Source: CBDUXZ01 sp965371325 [NCBI: uncultured bacterium] (GTDB lineage: Bacteria; JAUYMQ01). From it: 6,406 nucleotides of DNA. The stretch lies in the NCBI GenBank assembly GCA_965371325.1, contig CBDUXZ010000118.1, forward strand, positions 1 through 6,406. Reading direction: 5' to 3'. Positions 1 to 6,406 of this stretch are shown piece by piece. A model generated the notes under the pieces. It made no database searches. It saw only the letters and a program-made list of their open reading frames with translations, and had not been told where the DNA came from. The translations under genes were made by a program, and so were the position numbers. Each line of letters opens with the position of its first letter. Position 1 is the stretch's first letter.

Positions 1-131
1 CAGTCGGCGACGAAGAAAAAACAGTCGTAGTTCTCCTGGAGCCGCACCCAGTTCTCGAGCGCACCGTGGAAGTGTCCGAGATGGAGCTTCCCGGTGGGAC
101 GCATCCCGCTCACGATTCGATCTTTGACCAT
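1..131 (-). CDS. trpS: Tryptophanyl-tRNA synthetase, N-terminal fragment (cut by window edge)
   Basis: Cytoplasmic class I aminoacyl-tRNA synthetase that charges tRNA-Trp with tryptophan using ATP. Only the first 43 codons are inside the window; the frame runs open off the left edge. The fragment carries the TrpS signature [12 protein letters not shown] at residues 9-20, in which HLGH is the HIGH-type ATP-binding motif. It is followed by HGALENW (22-28) and a hydrophobic strand ending CFFFVAD (37-43), after which the partial codon TG fits the expected Trp. I chose ATG at 131 because a GAGG element lies 5 nt upstream (140-137) and the family usually has only a few residues before the GMRPTG motif. 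An in-frame GTG at 161 would add ten residues but has no good ribosome site. It follows the M50 protease gene by 63 nt with no terminator-like hairpin plus T run, so co-transcription is likely. The identity is firm; the rest of the protein cannot be judged. Confidence 0.95.
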   Translation of the reverse strand, partial: MVKDRIVSGMRPTGKLHLGHFHGALENWVRLQENYDCFFFVAD

Positions 132-194
132 CGACGCCTCAAAGACCTCCGTCAAGATCACCCGCCGGCAGCGCGGCCACCCCCGGTCGATCGC

Positions 195-854
195 TCAGAA
201 AAGGAGCGAGGGAAGCCCGATGAAAAAATCCCGGAGGGCCGAGGAAGCCGGAAACACGATATTGGCGAGCATCCGGTTCGTCGTCGGGATCAAAAAGAGA
301 ATCATCAACGGCAGAAAACCGAACTGCTCGAGCCGCATGAACCAGCCCGCGTAGGGCATGGGGAGAAGCGAAACGGCCACCTTGCTGCCATCCATGGGCG
401 GGATCGGCAGCAGGTTGAAAATCGCCAGCATCACGTTGATCCGAATGCCCCAGTCAAGCATGAGAATGACGGGGCGCGCGAAACTGTTTATCTCGATCCC
501 CTGTGGCGTAATCTGAACCGGCATTACCAGGAAGACCAGGTTCAGGAGCAGGCCGCAGGCCGCTGCGAGCAGCAGGTTCGTCACGGGCCCGGCCGCCGCC
601 ACGAGTCCCCAATGCTTCTTCGGGTCCCTCAGGTTCCGGGGATTGACGGGGACGGGCTTGGCCCATCCGATGATCGGGGCGCCCATCACCGCAAGCGCGA
701 TGGGCAGGATGAGAGTCCCTACCGGATCGATGTGAGGAACCGGGTTCAGGGTCAGCCGGCCCATCATCCGCGCGGTCTGGTCACCATAGCGCGAAGCCAC
801 CCAACCGTGGGCAACCTCGTGGCACGTGATCGCAAAAATGGCGGGGGGTGCCAC
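195..854 (-). CDS. M50-family site-2-type membrane metalloprotease (S2P-like); start uncertain, probably extends upstream to about 890
   Basis: Predicted zinc-dependent intramembrane protease of the compact, PDZ-less bacterial S2P/SpoIVFB-like group; the substrate is unknown. Numbered from the GTG at 854, it has the zinc-binding HEVAH at residues 12-16 and the family's NP-(x)n-DPVGTL segment at 37-48. GWAKPVPVNPRNLRDP (63-78) is typical of this subgroup. The third metal ligand D155 lies in NLLPIPPMDG (147-156). Hydrophobic segments around 46-63, 84-112, 128-150 and 178-203 indicate a multi-pass membrane protein. GTG at 854 is the only canonical start in the open frame, but it has no Shine-Dalgarno site and would cut the first membrane helix. 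The frame continues upstream, encoding IIALQDIILTILIVAPP, directly behind a strong ribosome site at 901-894. The true start is probably further upstream (see findings). It lies between the nucleotidyltransferase gene and trpS. Family assignment is firm; the cellular role is unknown. Confidence 0.92.
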   Translation of the reverse strand: MAPPAIFAITCHEVAHGWVASRYGDQTARMMGRLTLNPVPHIDPVGTLILPIALAVMGAPIIGWAKPVPVNPRNLRDPKKHWGLVAAAGPVTNLLLAAACGLLLNLVFLVMPVQITPQGIEINSFARPVILMLDWGIRINVMLAIFNLLPIPPMDGSKVAVSLLPMPYAGWFMRLEQFGFLPLMILFLIPTTNRMLANIVFPASSALRDFFIGLPSLLF

Positions 855-893
855 AATGAGAATTGTGAGGATAATGTCCTGGAGGGCGATGAT

Positions 894-901
894 CTCCCTC
901 C
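894..901 (-). promoter_or_regulatory. Strong Shine-Dalgarno site GGAGGGAG upstream of the M50 protease
   Basis: The minus strand reads GGAGGGAG at 901-894, an excellent match to the anti-Shine-Dalgarno sequence. The next in-frame codons of the protease frame are ATC (893), ATC (890), GCC and CTC, with no ATG, GTG or TTG within normal distance. The GGAGG core is 6 nt from the ATC at 890. The canonical GTG at 854 is about 40 nt away, too far for this site to serve it directly. Seen directly; its assignment to an ATC start is inference. Confidence 0.6.
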
Positions 902-923
902 GATCCGGGCGCGCCGCGGGGGA

Positions 924-958
924 GGCGCGGCACGCCGAAGCATCCGGCCGGGCGCGCC
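924..958 (-). other. Potential GC-rich stem-loop in the protease 5' leader
   Basis: On the minus strand, GGCGCG (958-953) can pair with CGCGCC (929-924). Inside that, GCCG (948-945) can pair with CGGC (937-934) across a 7-nt loop, leaving a 4x4 internal loop between the stems. No T run follows, so it does not look like an intrinsic terminator. It lies between the candidate promoter and the ribosome site and could affect translation. In DNA this GC-rich such pairings arise by chance, so this is a weak call. Confidence 0.3.
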
Positions 959-979
959 AAAGTTATTGGAATTGCAGAT

Positions 980-1007
980 ATTTAACAGAGCGCCTTCGGC
1001 CTGTCAA
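980..1007 (-). promoter_or_regulatory. Candidate sigma-70-type promoter for the M50 protease and trpS
   Basis: The minus strand carries a perfect TTGACA -35 box at 1007-1002. A 16-nt spacer separates it from TTAAAT at 985-980, which matches four of six -10 consensus positions. The TGA stop codon of the upstream nucleotidyltransferase gene (1006-1004) is part of the -35 box. The surrounding 960-990 stretch is the most AT-rich run in this GC-rich neighbourhood. Initiation would fall near 973, giving a leader of roughly 80 nt before the protease start. The placement after one gene's end and before the next gene fits a real promoter, but no experimental or comparative support is available here. 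Confidence 0.45.
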
Positions 1008-3679
1008 CGAGACTTATTCGCTTCGAGGAGCCTCCGCACCCGCGCGATTTCTTCCCTCTGCGTGGTGATCACCCCGTCTATGCGCGCATCGCGCAGGCTT
1101 CGCAGGGCGGCACCCAGAAGCGGCCCCTCGCTCATCCCGAGATCGATGAGATCGCCGCCCACGAGCACGGGTTTTACATGCCGCCACTCGGTGATGAATC
1201 GGGAGACGGCGCGCTTCACCCCCTCCGCCTCCGAGAGCGCCATGAGCCAGAGTAGCCCCTCGATGGAAAGGGGGCGCAACGCGGCGGCGATGGCGCTCGG
1301 CGGGCCGTCCTTCCGCTTCCCGAGCGCCTCGAGCGCCTCCGAAGCGCCACGGCCCGCCTCTTCGATGCGTCGGGCCAATCCCCCGCGGATCCCGAGGCGC
1401 GACTCGAGTTTTCCCGTCGCCGAGGCATCGAGGCCCGCCGTCAGGGCCAGCCAGGCGGGTATCCACGCCGTTACGCGCTCCTCCGTGTAGAGAAGCCTGA
1501 ACCATCCGAGCGCCTCGGCGACGTTCTCAAGCCGTCTTTCCCCGGTCGCGCCCAGTGCGAGGGACGGCTCGAGCGCACGCAGGAGGCCCTTGGCCTCGAG
1601 CCGCCTGAGGATGGCCGCGGGGCGCGGCTCCTCGAGCGTCCGGACGAGCTCGTTCAGAATGCGCCCGCCCGACACCCCCTCGAGATGGCGCACCGCGGTC
1701 GCGAAAAGGCGCTCCGTGAACTTGCCCACCCGGAAGTGAAAGCGCTGCTCGAAGCGCAGCGCGCGGAACGCACGCGTGGGATCCTCCACGAAGGAGAGGC
1801 CATGCAGCACCCGGATGCGCCGTTCCTTGATGTCGCGCTGGCCGCCGAAGAAATCGAGAAGTTCACCGAAACTGCCGGGAGAGAGGTTGACGGCGAGGGT
1901 GTTGATCGTGAAGTCGCGCCGGTAGAGATCGCGCCTCAGCGAGCTGCGCCCAACGGCCGGAAGCGCGCCCGGGTACTCGTAGCGTTCCTTGCGCGCGGTG
2001 GCGACATCGATGTGACAGGCCTCGCCTCCGCCGGGCAGATCAGAACGGCCGGGGAGAAGAATGCTCGCGGTGCCGAACATCTCGTGGGTCCGTGCGCGTC
2101 CGCCGAGACAAGTCGCCAGGCTTCGCGCCAGCGCAATGCCGTCCCCCTCGACCACGATATCGATATCGTAGTCCGGTACGCCGAGCAGAAGATCCCGCAC
2201 GAACCCCCCCACCACGAAGGTAGGCGCCCCGTTCTCCACCGCCACGATGCCGATCGATCGGAGTATCTCCATCACAGGACCGGGCAGCCGCTCCTCCATG
2301 ATGCGGCGCAGGGGACGGCGCAGGGGATCACGCACCTCTGCCTCTCCCGACTCCCCTTCCCGGGGCGGGGGGAGAAGCCCGATGAGCTCCTCCCGCGCCC
2401 GGGCCTCGTGGAAGAGATCCTGGCGCGTCACCACACCCGCCAGCGCGCCCTCCTCGAGGATCGGCACAAGGCGCTGGTGATGCTCCAGCATCGCATAGGC
2501 GATCTCCTCGATGTGGGCGTCCGGACCGAGGGTCGCGAACTCGGTGCTCATGTATTGCGCGACGGGCGCGGCGCCCAGCTCGTGGTGGAGGGCGCGGTCG
2601 GTCGTCTGCCGGGAGATGAGACCGAGGATCCTCCCCTTCGCGACAACCGGAACCGTGTCGAAGTGCTCGCGCGCAAGGAGCGCGCCGACTTCGGCCATGG
2701 GGGTCTCCGGTGGAACGCTCCGAACATTCCCCGTCATGCAATCCCGCGCTCGGGTGGCCGGTTCAACATGGCTGCGGAGCGCCTCGAGAAGCGCATCGCG
2801 CACCTCGACCAGCGAGCGTCCCTTCACCGATGCGGCCGCTGCGGCAGGATGGCCGCCTCCACCCAGCGCGGAGAGCGTTTGCGCCGCGTTCACGGCCGGA
2901 TCGCGGCTGCGGCCCGCGACGAACACGCGGTCGGCCATGCGCGCGATGGCGAAGAAGGACCGCGCGCCCAGAATCCCCGCGGCCCGCGTTGCCAGATTCC
3001 CAAGTCCGGAAACGTGCATCTCGCGGGAAGCCTGTGCGAGAACAACGTCGGCGCCGTGCACGTTCACATGGGTGGCTCCCTGGAGCAGATCGTCCAGGAG
3101 CGCTATCTGGGCGGCATCGAAATCACCCGGAAGGTAGCGCGTGACAACGTCGAGGCTGGCCCCCGTGCGAAGCAGCCGCGCCGCTGCCTCGCAATCTTCC
3201 GGCGTCGTCCCGTCGTGGGTGAGGCATCCCGTTTCCTGGTAGAGACCCAGCAGGTAGAGTGTCGCTTCCGTGGATGAAACCGGAAGATCCCGCTCCTCCA
3301 GAAGCTCCAGCATGAGCGTGGTGTTCGCACCGACGGGCCGCGACACCTCCACCGTGCCGCGCAACCCGTCGGGAACCGGCGGGTGATGATCGTAGAGGTG
3401 AATCTCCACCTCCGGGCGCCGGGCCACACTTTCAAGCGGGCCGAGGCGCTCCGCTTTGCGTGCGTCGACTACAATGAGGCGCCCGATGGCGTCTCGATCG
3501 AGCTCGCGCAGGGTGATGATCGGCAGGTCGGGAAGATGCCCGGCCGCGATGAACTCGCGCAGGGCTTTTTCCTGCGCGCCGGGAAAAACCACTTTGGCAT
3601 CGGGATAGAGCTTATGCGCGGCGGCCATGGATGCGAGCGCATCGAAGTCGGCTTCGATGTGGCAGGTGATGACGTCCAC
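1004..3679 (-). CDS. DHH/DHHA1 phosphoesterase - CBS pair - class II tRNA nucleotidyltransferase/poly(A) polymerase fusion
   Basis: An 891-residue multidomain protein of the long-form CCA/A-adding enzyme group known from Aquifex and Deltaproteobacteria. Residues 1-160 are a DHH phosphoesterase with its metal-site motifs intact: H7, D11 and D13 (HxxxDxD), D72, the DHH triad 97-99, and D156. DHHA1 follows, with GGGGHPAAA at 273-281. Two CBS domains occupy about 310-365 and 371-430. The nucleotidyltransferase head starts near 470 with GGFVRDLLLG (491-500), catalytic DxD at D505/D507, and D558 with R563. RRDFTIN (587-593) and the nucleotide-selecting EDPTR (632-636) followed by RALRF (639-643) complete the core. 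The helical C-terminal body fills the rest. It probably adds nucleotides to RNA 3' ends, while the DHH half may hydrolyse short oligonucleotides or nucleotides. Whether it adds CCA, CC, A or poly(A) cannot be read from sequence. It starts with GTG, GAGG lies 4 nt upstream, and the xerD stop is 6 nt away. Confidence 0.95.
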   Translation of the reverse strand: MDVITCHIEADFDALASMAAAHKLYPDAKVVFPGAQEKALREFIAAGHLPDLPIITLRELDRDAIGRLIVVDARKAERLGPLESVARRPEVEIHLYDHHPPVPDGLRGTVEVSRPVGANTTLMLELLEERDLPVSSTEATLYLLGLYQETGCLTHDGTTPEDCEAAARLLRTGASLDVVTRYLPGDFDAAQIALLDDLLQGATHVNVHGADVVLAQASREMHVSGLGNLATRAAGILGARSFFAIARMADRVFVAGRSRDPAVNAAQTLSALGGGGHPAAAAASVKGRSLVEVRDALLEALRSHVEPATRARDCMTGNVRSVPPETPMAEVGALLAREHFDTVPVVAKGRILGLISRQTTDRALHHELGAAPVAQYMSTEFATLGPDAHIEEIAYAMLEHHQRLVPILEEGALAGVVTRQDLFHEARAREELIGLLPPPREGESGEAEVRDPLRRPLRRIMEERLPGPVMEILRSIGIVAVENGAPTFVVGGFVRDLLLGVPDYDIDIVVEGDGIALARSLATCLGGRARTHEMFGTASILLPGRSDLPGGGEACHIDVATARKERYEYPGALPAVGRSSLRRDLYRRDFTINTLAVNLSPGSFGELLDFFGGQRDIKERRIRVLHGLSFVEDPTRAFRALRFEQRFHFRVGKFTERLFATAVRHLEGVSGGRILNELVRTLEEPRPAAILRRLEAKGLLRALEPSLALGATGERRLENVAEALGWFRLLYTEERVTAWIPAWLALTAGLDASATGKLESRLGIRGGLARRIEEAGRGASEALEALGKRKDGPPSAIAAALRPLSIEGLLWLMALSEAEGVKRAVSRFITEWRHVKPVLVGGDLIDLGMSEGPLLGAALRSLRDARIDGVITTQREEIARVRRLLEANKSR

Positions 3680-3685
3680 GGCGCC

Positions 3686-4582
3686 TCACTTCCCCCGGGG
3701 GTGTATCTCCCGGATGACGTGGCGGAGCCGTTCCGGATCGACGTGGGTGTAAATCTCGGTGGTGGAGATGTCGCTGTGCCCCAGAAGCGTCTGCACCACA
3801 CGGAGATCCGCGCCGCGTTGAAGGAGGTGCGTCGCGAAGGAGTGGCGCAGGGTGTGCGGCGAGAGTTTGCGCCGCACGCCCGCCGCACGCGCATACTTGC
3901 GCAGCAACACCCAGAAGGCCTGGCGCGTCATGCCGCCGCCTCGGTTGGTCACAAAGACCGCCTCGCTCTCGCGATCCCTGAGGATCAGGCGCCGCCCCCG
4001 GTCGAGATAGTCGGAGAGCCGCTGGACGGCGATATCCGAAAGCGGCACCGCCTTCTCCTTTCCCCCCTTCCCCATGACACGCGCGAAAGCCGAGTCAAGC
4101 TTCAGATCGCGCATCTTGAGGGAGACAAGCTCGGAAACACGAAACCCCGTGGCATAAAGCGTTTCGAGCATGGCCCCGTCGCGAAGGCCACGCGGCGTGC
4201 TGGTGTCGGGCGCGGCGAGAATCGCCTCCACCTCCTCGAGGGAAAGAACCTTGGGAAGATTCCGCCCCCGACGGGCCGGAGCGATGTCTTCCGTGGGATT
4301 CGACCGCGCCTCGCCCGCCGCCTGAAGGTAGGCGTGCAGCCGGCGGATCACCACGAGATTGCGCTCCACGGAGCGCGGCGAAAGCCCGTCGCGAATGAGC
4401 GTCGCCAGGTAAATCGAGATCAGATCTGGTGTGGCGCGGACCGCATCGGAGCGGCGGGAGACAAGGAAACGCGCGTAGCGTGTGAGATCACGCCCGTAGG
4501 CATCGAGGGTGTTTCGCGCAAGCCCCTGCTCGATGGCCGCGTGATTCATGAAGGCGTCGATCTGCGCGTCGATGCCTTTCAT
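3686..4582 (-). CDS. xerD: Site-specific tyrosine recombinase XerD
   Basis: Tyrosine recombinase that, usually with XerC and FtsK, resolves chromosome dimers at dif during division. At 298 residues it has the same length as E. coli XerD. The N-terminal SAM-like DNA-binding domain (about 5-90) is followed by the catalytic domain with the full active site. This comprises R148 (TGFRVSEL), K172 (GKGGKEKAVP), H243 and R246 (SPHTLRHSFATHLL), H269 (LLGHSDIST) and the nucleophile Y278 (IYTHVD), ending in HPRGK. The DIST before the tyrosine favours XerD over XerC. ATG at 4582 is chosen because AAGGAG sits 5 nt upstream, overlapping the glnD stop. It is embedded between glnD and the nucleotidyltransferase gene with gaps of 9 and 6 nt, so it looks like a chromosomal housekeeping copy and not an integrase. 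No attachment site or cargo is visible nearby. Confidence 0.95.
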   Translation of the reverse strand: MKGIDAQIDAFMNHAAIEQGLARNTLDAYGRDLTRYARFLVSRRSDAVRATPDLISIYLATLIRDGLSPRSVERNLVVIRRLHAYLQAAGEARSNPTEDIAPARRGRNLPKVLSLEEVEAILAAPDTSTPRGLRDGAMLETLYATGFRVSELVSLKMRDLKLDSAFARVMGKGGKEKAVPLSDIAVQRLSDYLDRGRRLILRDRESEAVFVTNRGGGMTRQAFWVLLRKYARAAGVRRKLSPHTLRHSFATHLLQRGADLRVVQTLLGHSDISTTEIYTHVDPERLRHVIREIHPRGK

Positions 4583-4587
4583 CGGAA

Positions 4588-4593
4588 CTCCTT
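4588..4593 (-). promoter_or_regulatory. xerD ribosome-binding site AAGGAG overlapping the glnD stop codon
   Basis: The minus strand reads TAAGGAGTTCCGATG. The glnD stop TAA (4594-4592) shares its two A bases with the AAGGAG Shine-Dalgarno site, which is 5 nt from the xerD ATG. This fixes the xerD start and suggests that ribosomes finishing glnD can reinitiate on xerD. Confidence 0.8.
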
Positions 4594-6406
4594 AGTGGTC
4601 AATGACCTCAAGCAGGCGTCTGCGAATTCTTTCGAGATGCTCCTCGTCTTCGATTTTCTTCCTGTCGAGGCCCTTGACGTAGAAGACGTCGTCAACATTC
4701 CCGCGCCTGGTCGAGATCCGGGAAACGTAGATTCCCAGATCAAGCTCCTGAATTGCGTGTGTAATTTCGTAGAGCAGTCCCACGCGGTCGTTCCCGTCAA
4801 TGTCGATGACCGTGTAAAAGTCCGACGTCTCGTTGTCGATCTCCACCCTGGCCGGACGGTGCGGAACGGTGCGCTCCACATACTTCGGCGGGGGCCGCTT
4901 TCGCGCGACGATCGCCCCGACCTCTTCGCGGCCCCGCAGAACCGAATCGAGATCGGTGCAGATGGCCTCCCACTTCTCCTTCTTCAGAACGGGGCCCCAG
5001 GTCAGCGGATCGTGCACCTGGTAAATGTCCATGGCGGTGCCGTCCAGGGTTGTGAAGACCGAAGCTGAAATTATGTTCGCATTGTTCGCGGTCATCACGC
5101 CCGCAATTTTCGAGAACAACCCCTTCGAGTCGGGTGCGCAAACGATAAAGGTGGAGGTCCCGCGCTTGGCCTGGTGCTTCAGATCGTAGGTGAAGGGCTT
5201 GTCTCCGAGATCGCACCAAATCCGAATGCAGCGGGCAATGCGTTGCGGGCCGAGGGAGACGAAAAACCGGTTGACCATTTGGGAGAAGAAACGCTCGACT
5301 TCGGCTTCTGGCACCTCGCCGGCGAGAAGCTCTTTCGTTGCGGCCCGGCGCTCCAGCGCGAGCTCGGTATCGTCCACCTCCAAGGTCCCGCGCTCGAGCA
5401 TATCCCGGGTACGCTCATAAAGAAGCTCCAGCAGGCTTCGCTTCCACTCCGTCCAGACGTCGGGGGCCACCGCTCTGAGATCGGCGAAGGAGATCAGGTA
5501 GAGGAGCGCCAGGTTTTCGAGGTCCCCGCAGCGCCGGGCCAGATCGGCGGTCAGCCGGAAGTCGTTCAGGTCGCGCCGGAGCGCATAGCGGACCATGAGG
5601 AGATGGTTCTCCACGAGGAATACGATCCGCTCGGTTGCCTCCTCCGAGAGGCCCATGCGCGAGCAAACGTCGTAGGCGCAGGCCTTGCCCCGCAGGTGGT
5701 GATCCTTGCCATGCCCCTTTCCCACGTCGTGCAGGATGAGCGCCAGGTAGAGCTCGTGGGGACTCTCGAGGAATTTCATCAGCCCCCGCAGCGGTTCGAA
5801 TTTCTCGCCAAGATCACCCGCATCAAGCTTGATCAACTCCTGGATGGCCATCAGGCTGTGCACGTCAACCGTGTAGACGTGGAACGCGTCGCGCTGAACC
5901 TTGCAGACGACGCGGCCGAACTCGGGAATATAGCGGCCCAGAACGCGCGTATCGTTCATCAGCGTAAGGATCCTGAAGACCTCCTTGCCCTCGTTCAGTA
6001 TTCGGATGAAGGTGTCGCTGACCTCACGGCTCTGCCTGAACCGGCGATCGATGAGCCTCAGGTTCTCGCGTACTCTGCCGAGCAGGGCCGAAGAGAAATC
6101 GATCTCGTGCTTTTGCGCCAGTTCGAAGGCCTCCATGAGGGCCTCGGGCCGCTTCTCGAAAACATCATTCTTGTCAAGGCTGAGTTCCCCTTCGTAAATC
6201 TTGAAGCCGGGCGCGATCACCCGCTGCCTGAATCTGGAAATGATCGGGGTGAGGGCGCCCCCCTGAAGCGCGGTCGCACGGTCGACGATGCTCGTCGAGC
6301 AGTCGAGAATGTTGCGGGCGTGCAGATAGTAGTGCTGCATGAACCGCTCATCCGGCTGCTGGCGGCCGTTGGTGCGGTAGCGGAAATCCTTGGCGATCTG
6401 ATCCTG
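4592..6406 (-). CDS. glnD: Bifunctional [protein-PII] uridylyltransferase/uridylyl-removing enzyme GlnD, C-terminal part (N-terminus outside window)
   Basis: Nitrogen-status sensor that uridylylates PII proteins under nitrogen limitation and removes UMP when glutamine is high. The frame runs open off the right edge. About 604 residues are visible of a family length near 850-900, so the catalytic GSxxR/DxD part of the nucleotidyltransferase lies outside. Numbered from the Met at 6340 (an internal residue, not the start), residues 1-140 are the linker/helical part of the transferase. The HD hydrolase domain follows with H161, the HD pair 204-205 in LILHDVGKG, H214-H215, and H246 in ENHLLMVRYALRRDLND. 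The conserved LISFADLRAVAPDVW lies at 282-296. Two C-terminal ACT domains, expected to sense glutamine, lie at about 396-470 (KGLFSKIAGVM) and 508-580 (DRVGLLYEITHAI). The HD metal ligands look intact, so uridylyl-removing activity is expected. It is followed closely by xerD. Confidence 0.96.
   Translation of the reverse strand, partial: QDQIAKDFRYRTNGRQQPDERFMQHYYLHARNILDCSTSIVDRATALQGGALTPIISRFRQRVIAPGFKIYEGELSLDKNDVFEKRPEALMEAFELAQKHEIDFSSALLGRVRENLRLIDRRFRQSREVSDTFIRILNEGKEVFRILTLMNDTRVLGRYIPEFGRVVCKVQRDAFHVYTVDVHSLMAIQELIKLDAGDLGEKFEPLRGLMKFLESPHELYLALILHDVGKGHGKDHHLRGKACAYDVCSRMGLSEEATERIVFLVENHLLMVRYALRRDLNDFRLTADLARRCGDLENLALLYLISFADLRAVAPDVWTEWKRSLLELLYERTRDMLERGTLEVDDTELALERRAATKELLAGEVPEAEVERFFSQMVNRFFVSLGPQRIARCIRIWCDLGDKPFTYDLKHQAKRGTSTFIVCAPDSKGLFSKIAGVMTANNANIISASVFTTLDGTAMDIYQVHDPLTWGPVLKKEKWEAICTDLDSVLRGREEVGAIVARKRPPPKYVERTVPHRPARVEIDNETSDFYTVIDIDGNDRVGLLYEITHAIQELDLGIYVSRISTRRGNVDDVFYVKGLDRKKIEDEEHLERIRRRLLEVIDH

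Noticed and set aside
132-194. Short protease-trpS gap examined for a terminator, T-box or attenuator controlling trpS
   Set aside because: At 63 nt it is too short for a T-box leader. It has no hairpin with a T run and no tryptophan-rich leader peptide; only ribosome-site elements are visible.
988-1002. Possible terminator hairpin after the nucleotidyltransferase stop (GCC-GAA-GGC)
   Set aside because: The stem is only three base pairs and no T run follows; the AT-rich patch downstream fits a promoter -10 better.
66-1490. 474-residue open frame on the plus strand opposite trpS, the protease and the fusion gene 3' end
   Set aside because: It is antisense to conserved genes and crosses the intergenic region. 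Its composition is arginine/proline-rich and lacks family features.
1685-3277. 530-residue open frame on the plus strand opposite the nucleotidyltransferase fusion
   Set aside because: It lies wholly antisense to a gene with many intact family motifs. Its translation is rich in R, G, H and P without recognisable domains, as expected from GC-rich codon usage read backwards.
3686-4582. Tyrosine recombinase as evidence of a mobile element or integrative island
   Set aside because: Length, active-site spacing and the DIST-IYTHV signature match chromosomal XerD. It is packed inside a housekeeping operon, with no att-like repeats, tRNA gene or cargo.
3383-5068. 561-residue open frame on the plus strand across xerD, the glnD 3' end and the start of the fusion gene
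   Set aside because: It spans three well-supported minus-strand genes and their junctions, shows no domain or ribosome site of note, and is best explained as a shadow frame.

Overview
This is a GC-rich bacterial window with one strongly directional layout. All supported genes lie on the minus strand, so transcription runs from high to low coordinates. In that order they are: the C-terminal two thirds of a GlnD-type uridylyltransferase (cut by the right edge), a XerD-type tyrosine recombinase, an 891-residue DHH/DHHA1-CBS-CBS-tRNA nucleotidyltransferase fusion, a small M50 site-2-type membrane metalloprotease, and the first 43 codons of tryptophanyl-tRNA synthetase (cut by the left edge). This gene order and the long fused nucleotidyltransferase recall Geobacter-like Deltaproteobacteria (Desulfobacterota) and related deep-branching high-GC lineages. 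The taxonomic placement is inference from memory of synteny; no search was run.

Region 3677-6406 looks like a tight operon. glnD and xerD are separated by 9 nt, and the xerD Shine-Dalgarno site overlaps the glnD stop codon. xerD and the nucleotidyltransferase gene are separated by 6 nt, and the latter starts with GTG. The three proteins have unrelated jobs: nitrogen signalling, chromosome dimer resolution, and RNA 3'-end addition. This looks like a conserved housekeeping neighbourhood and not a dedicated system.

Region 855-1003 is the only sizeable break. It holds a candidate sigma-70-like promoter whose TTGACA box overlaps the nucleotidyltransferase stop codon, a GC-rich potential hairpin, and a strong Shine-Dalgarno sequence. 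The Shine-Dalgarno has no ATG, GTG or TTG at a usable distance in the protease frame. The protease reading frame continues upstream of its only canonical start (GTG at 854) and encodes the expected rest of the first membrane helix, so a non-canonical start (ATC at 890) or a sequence error is likely. trpS follows the protease after 63 nt with no visible terminator.

I found no mobile element, CRISPR array, rRNA, tRNA or riboswitch, and nothing that supports a new defence or biosynthetic system. The long plus-strand open frames are GC-driven shadows of the real genes.
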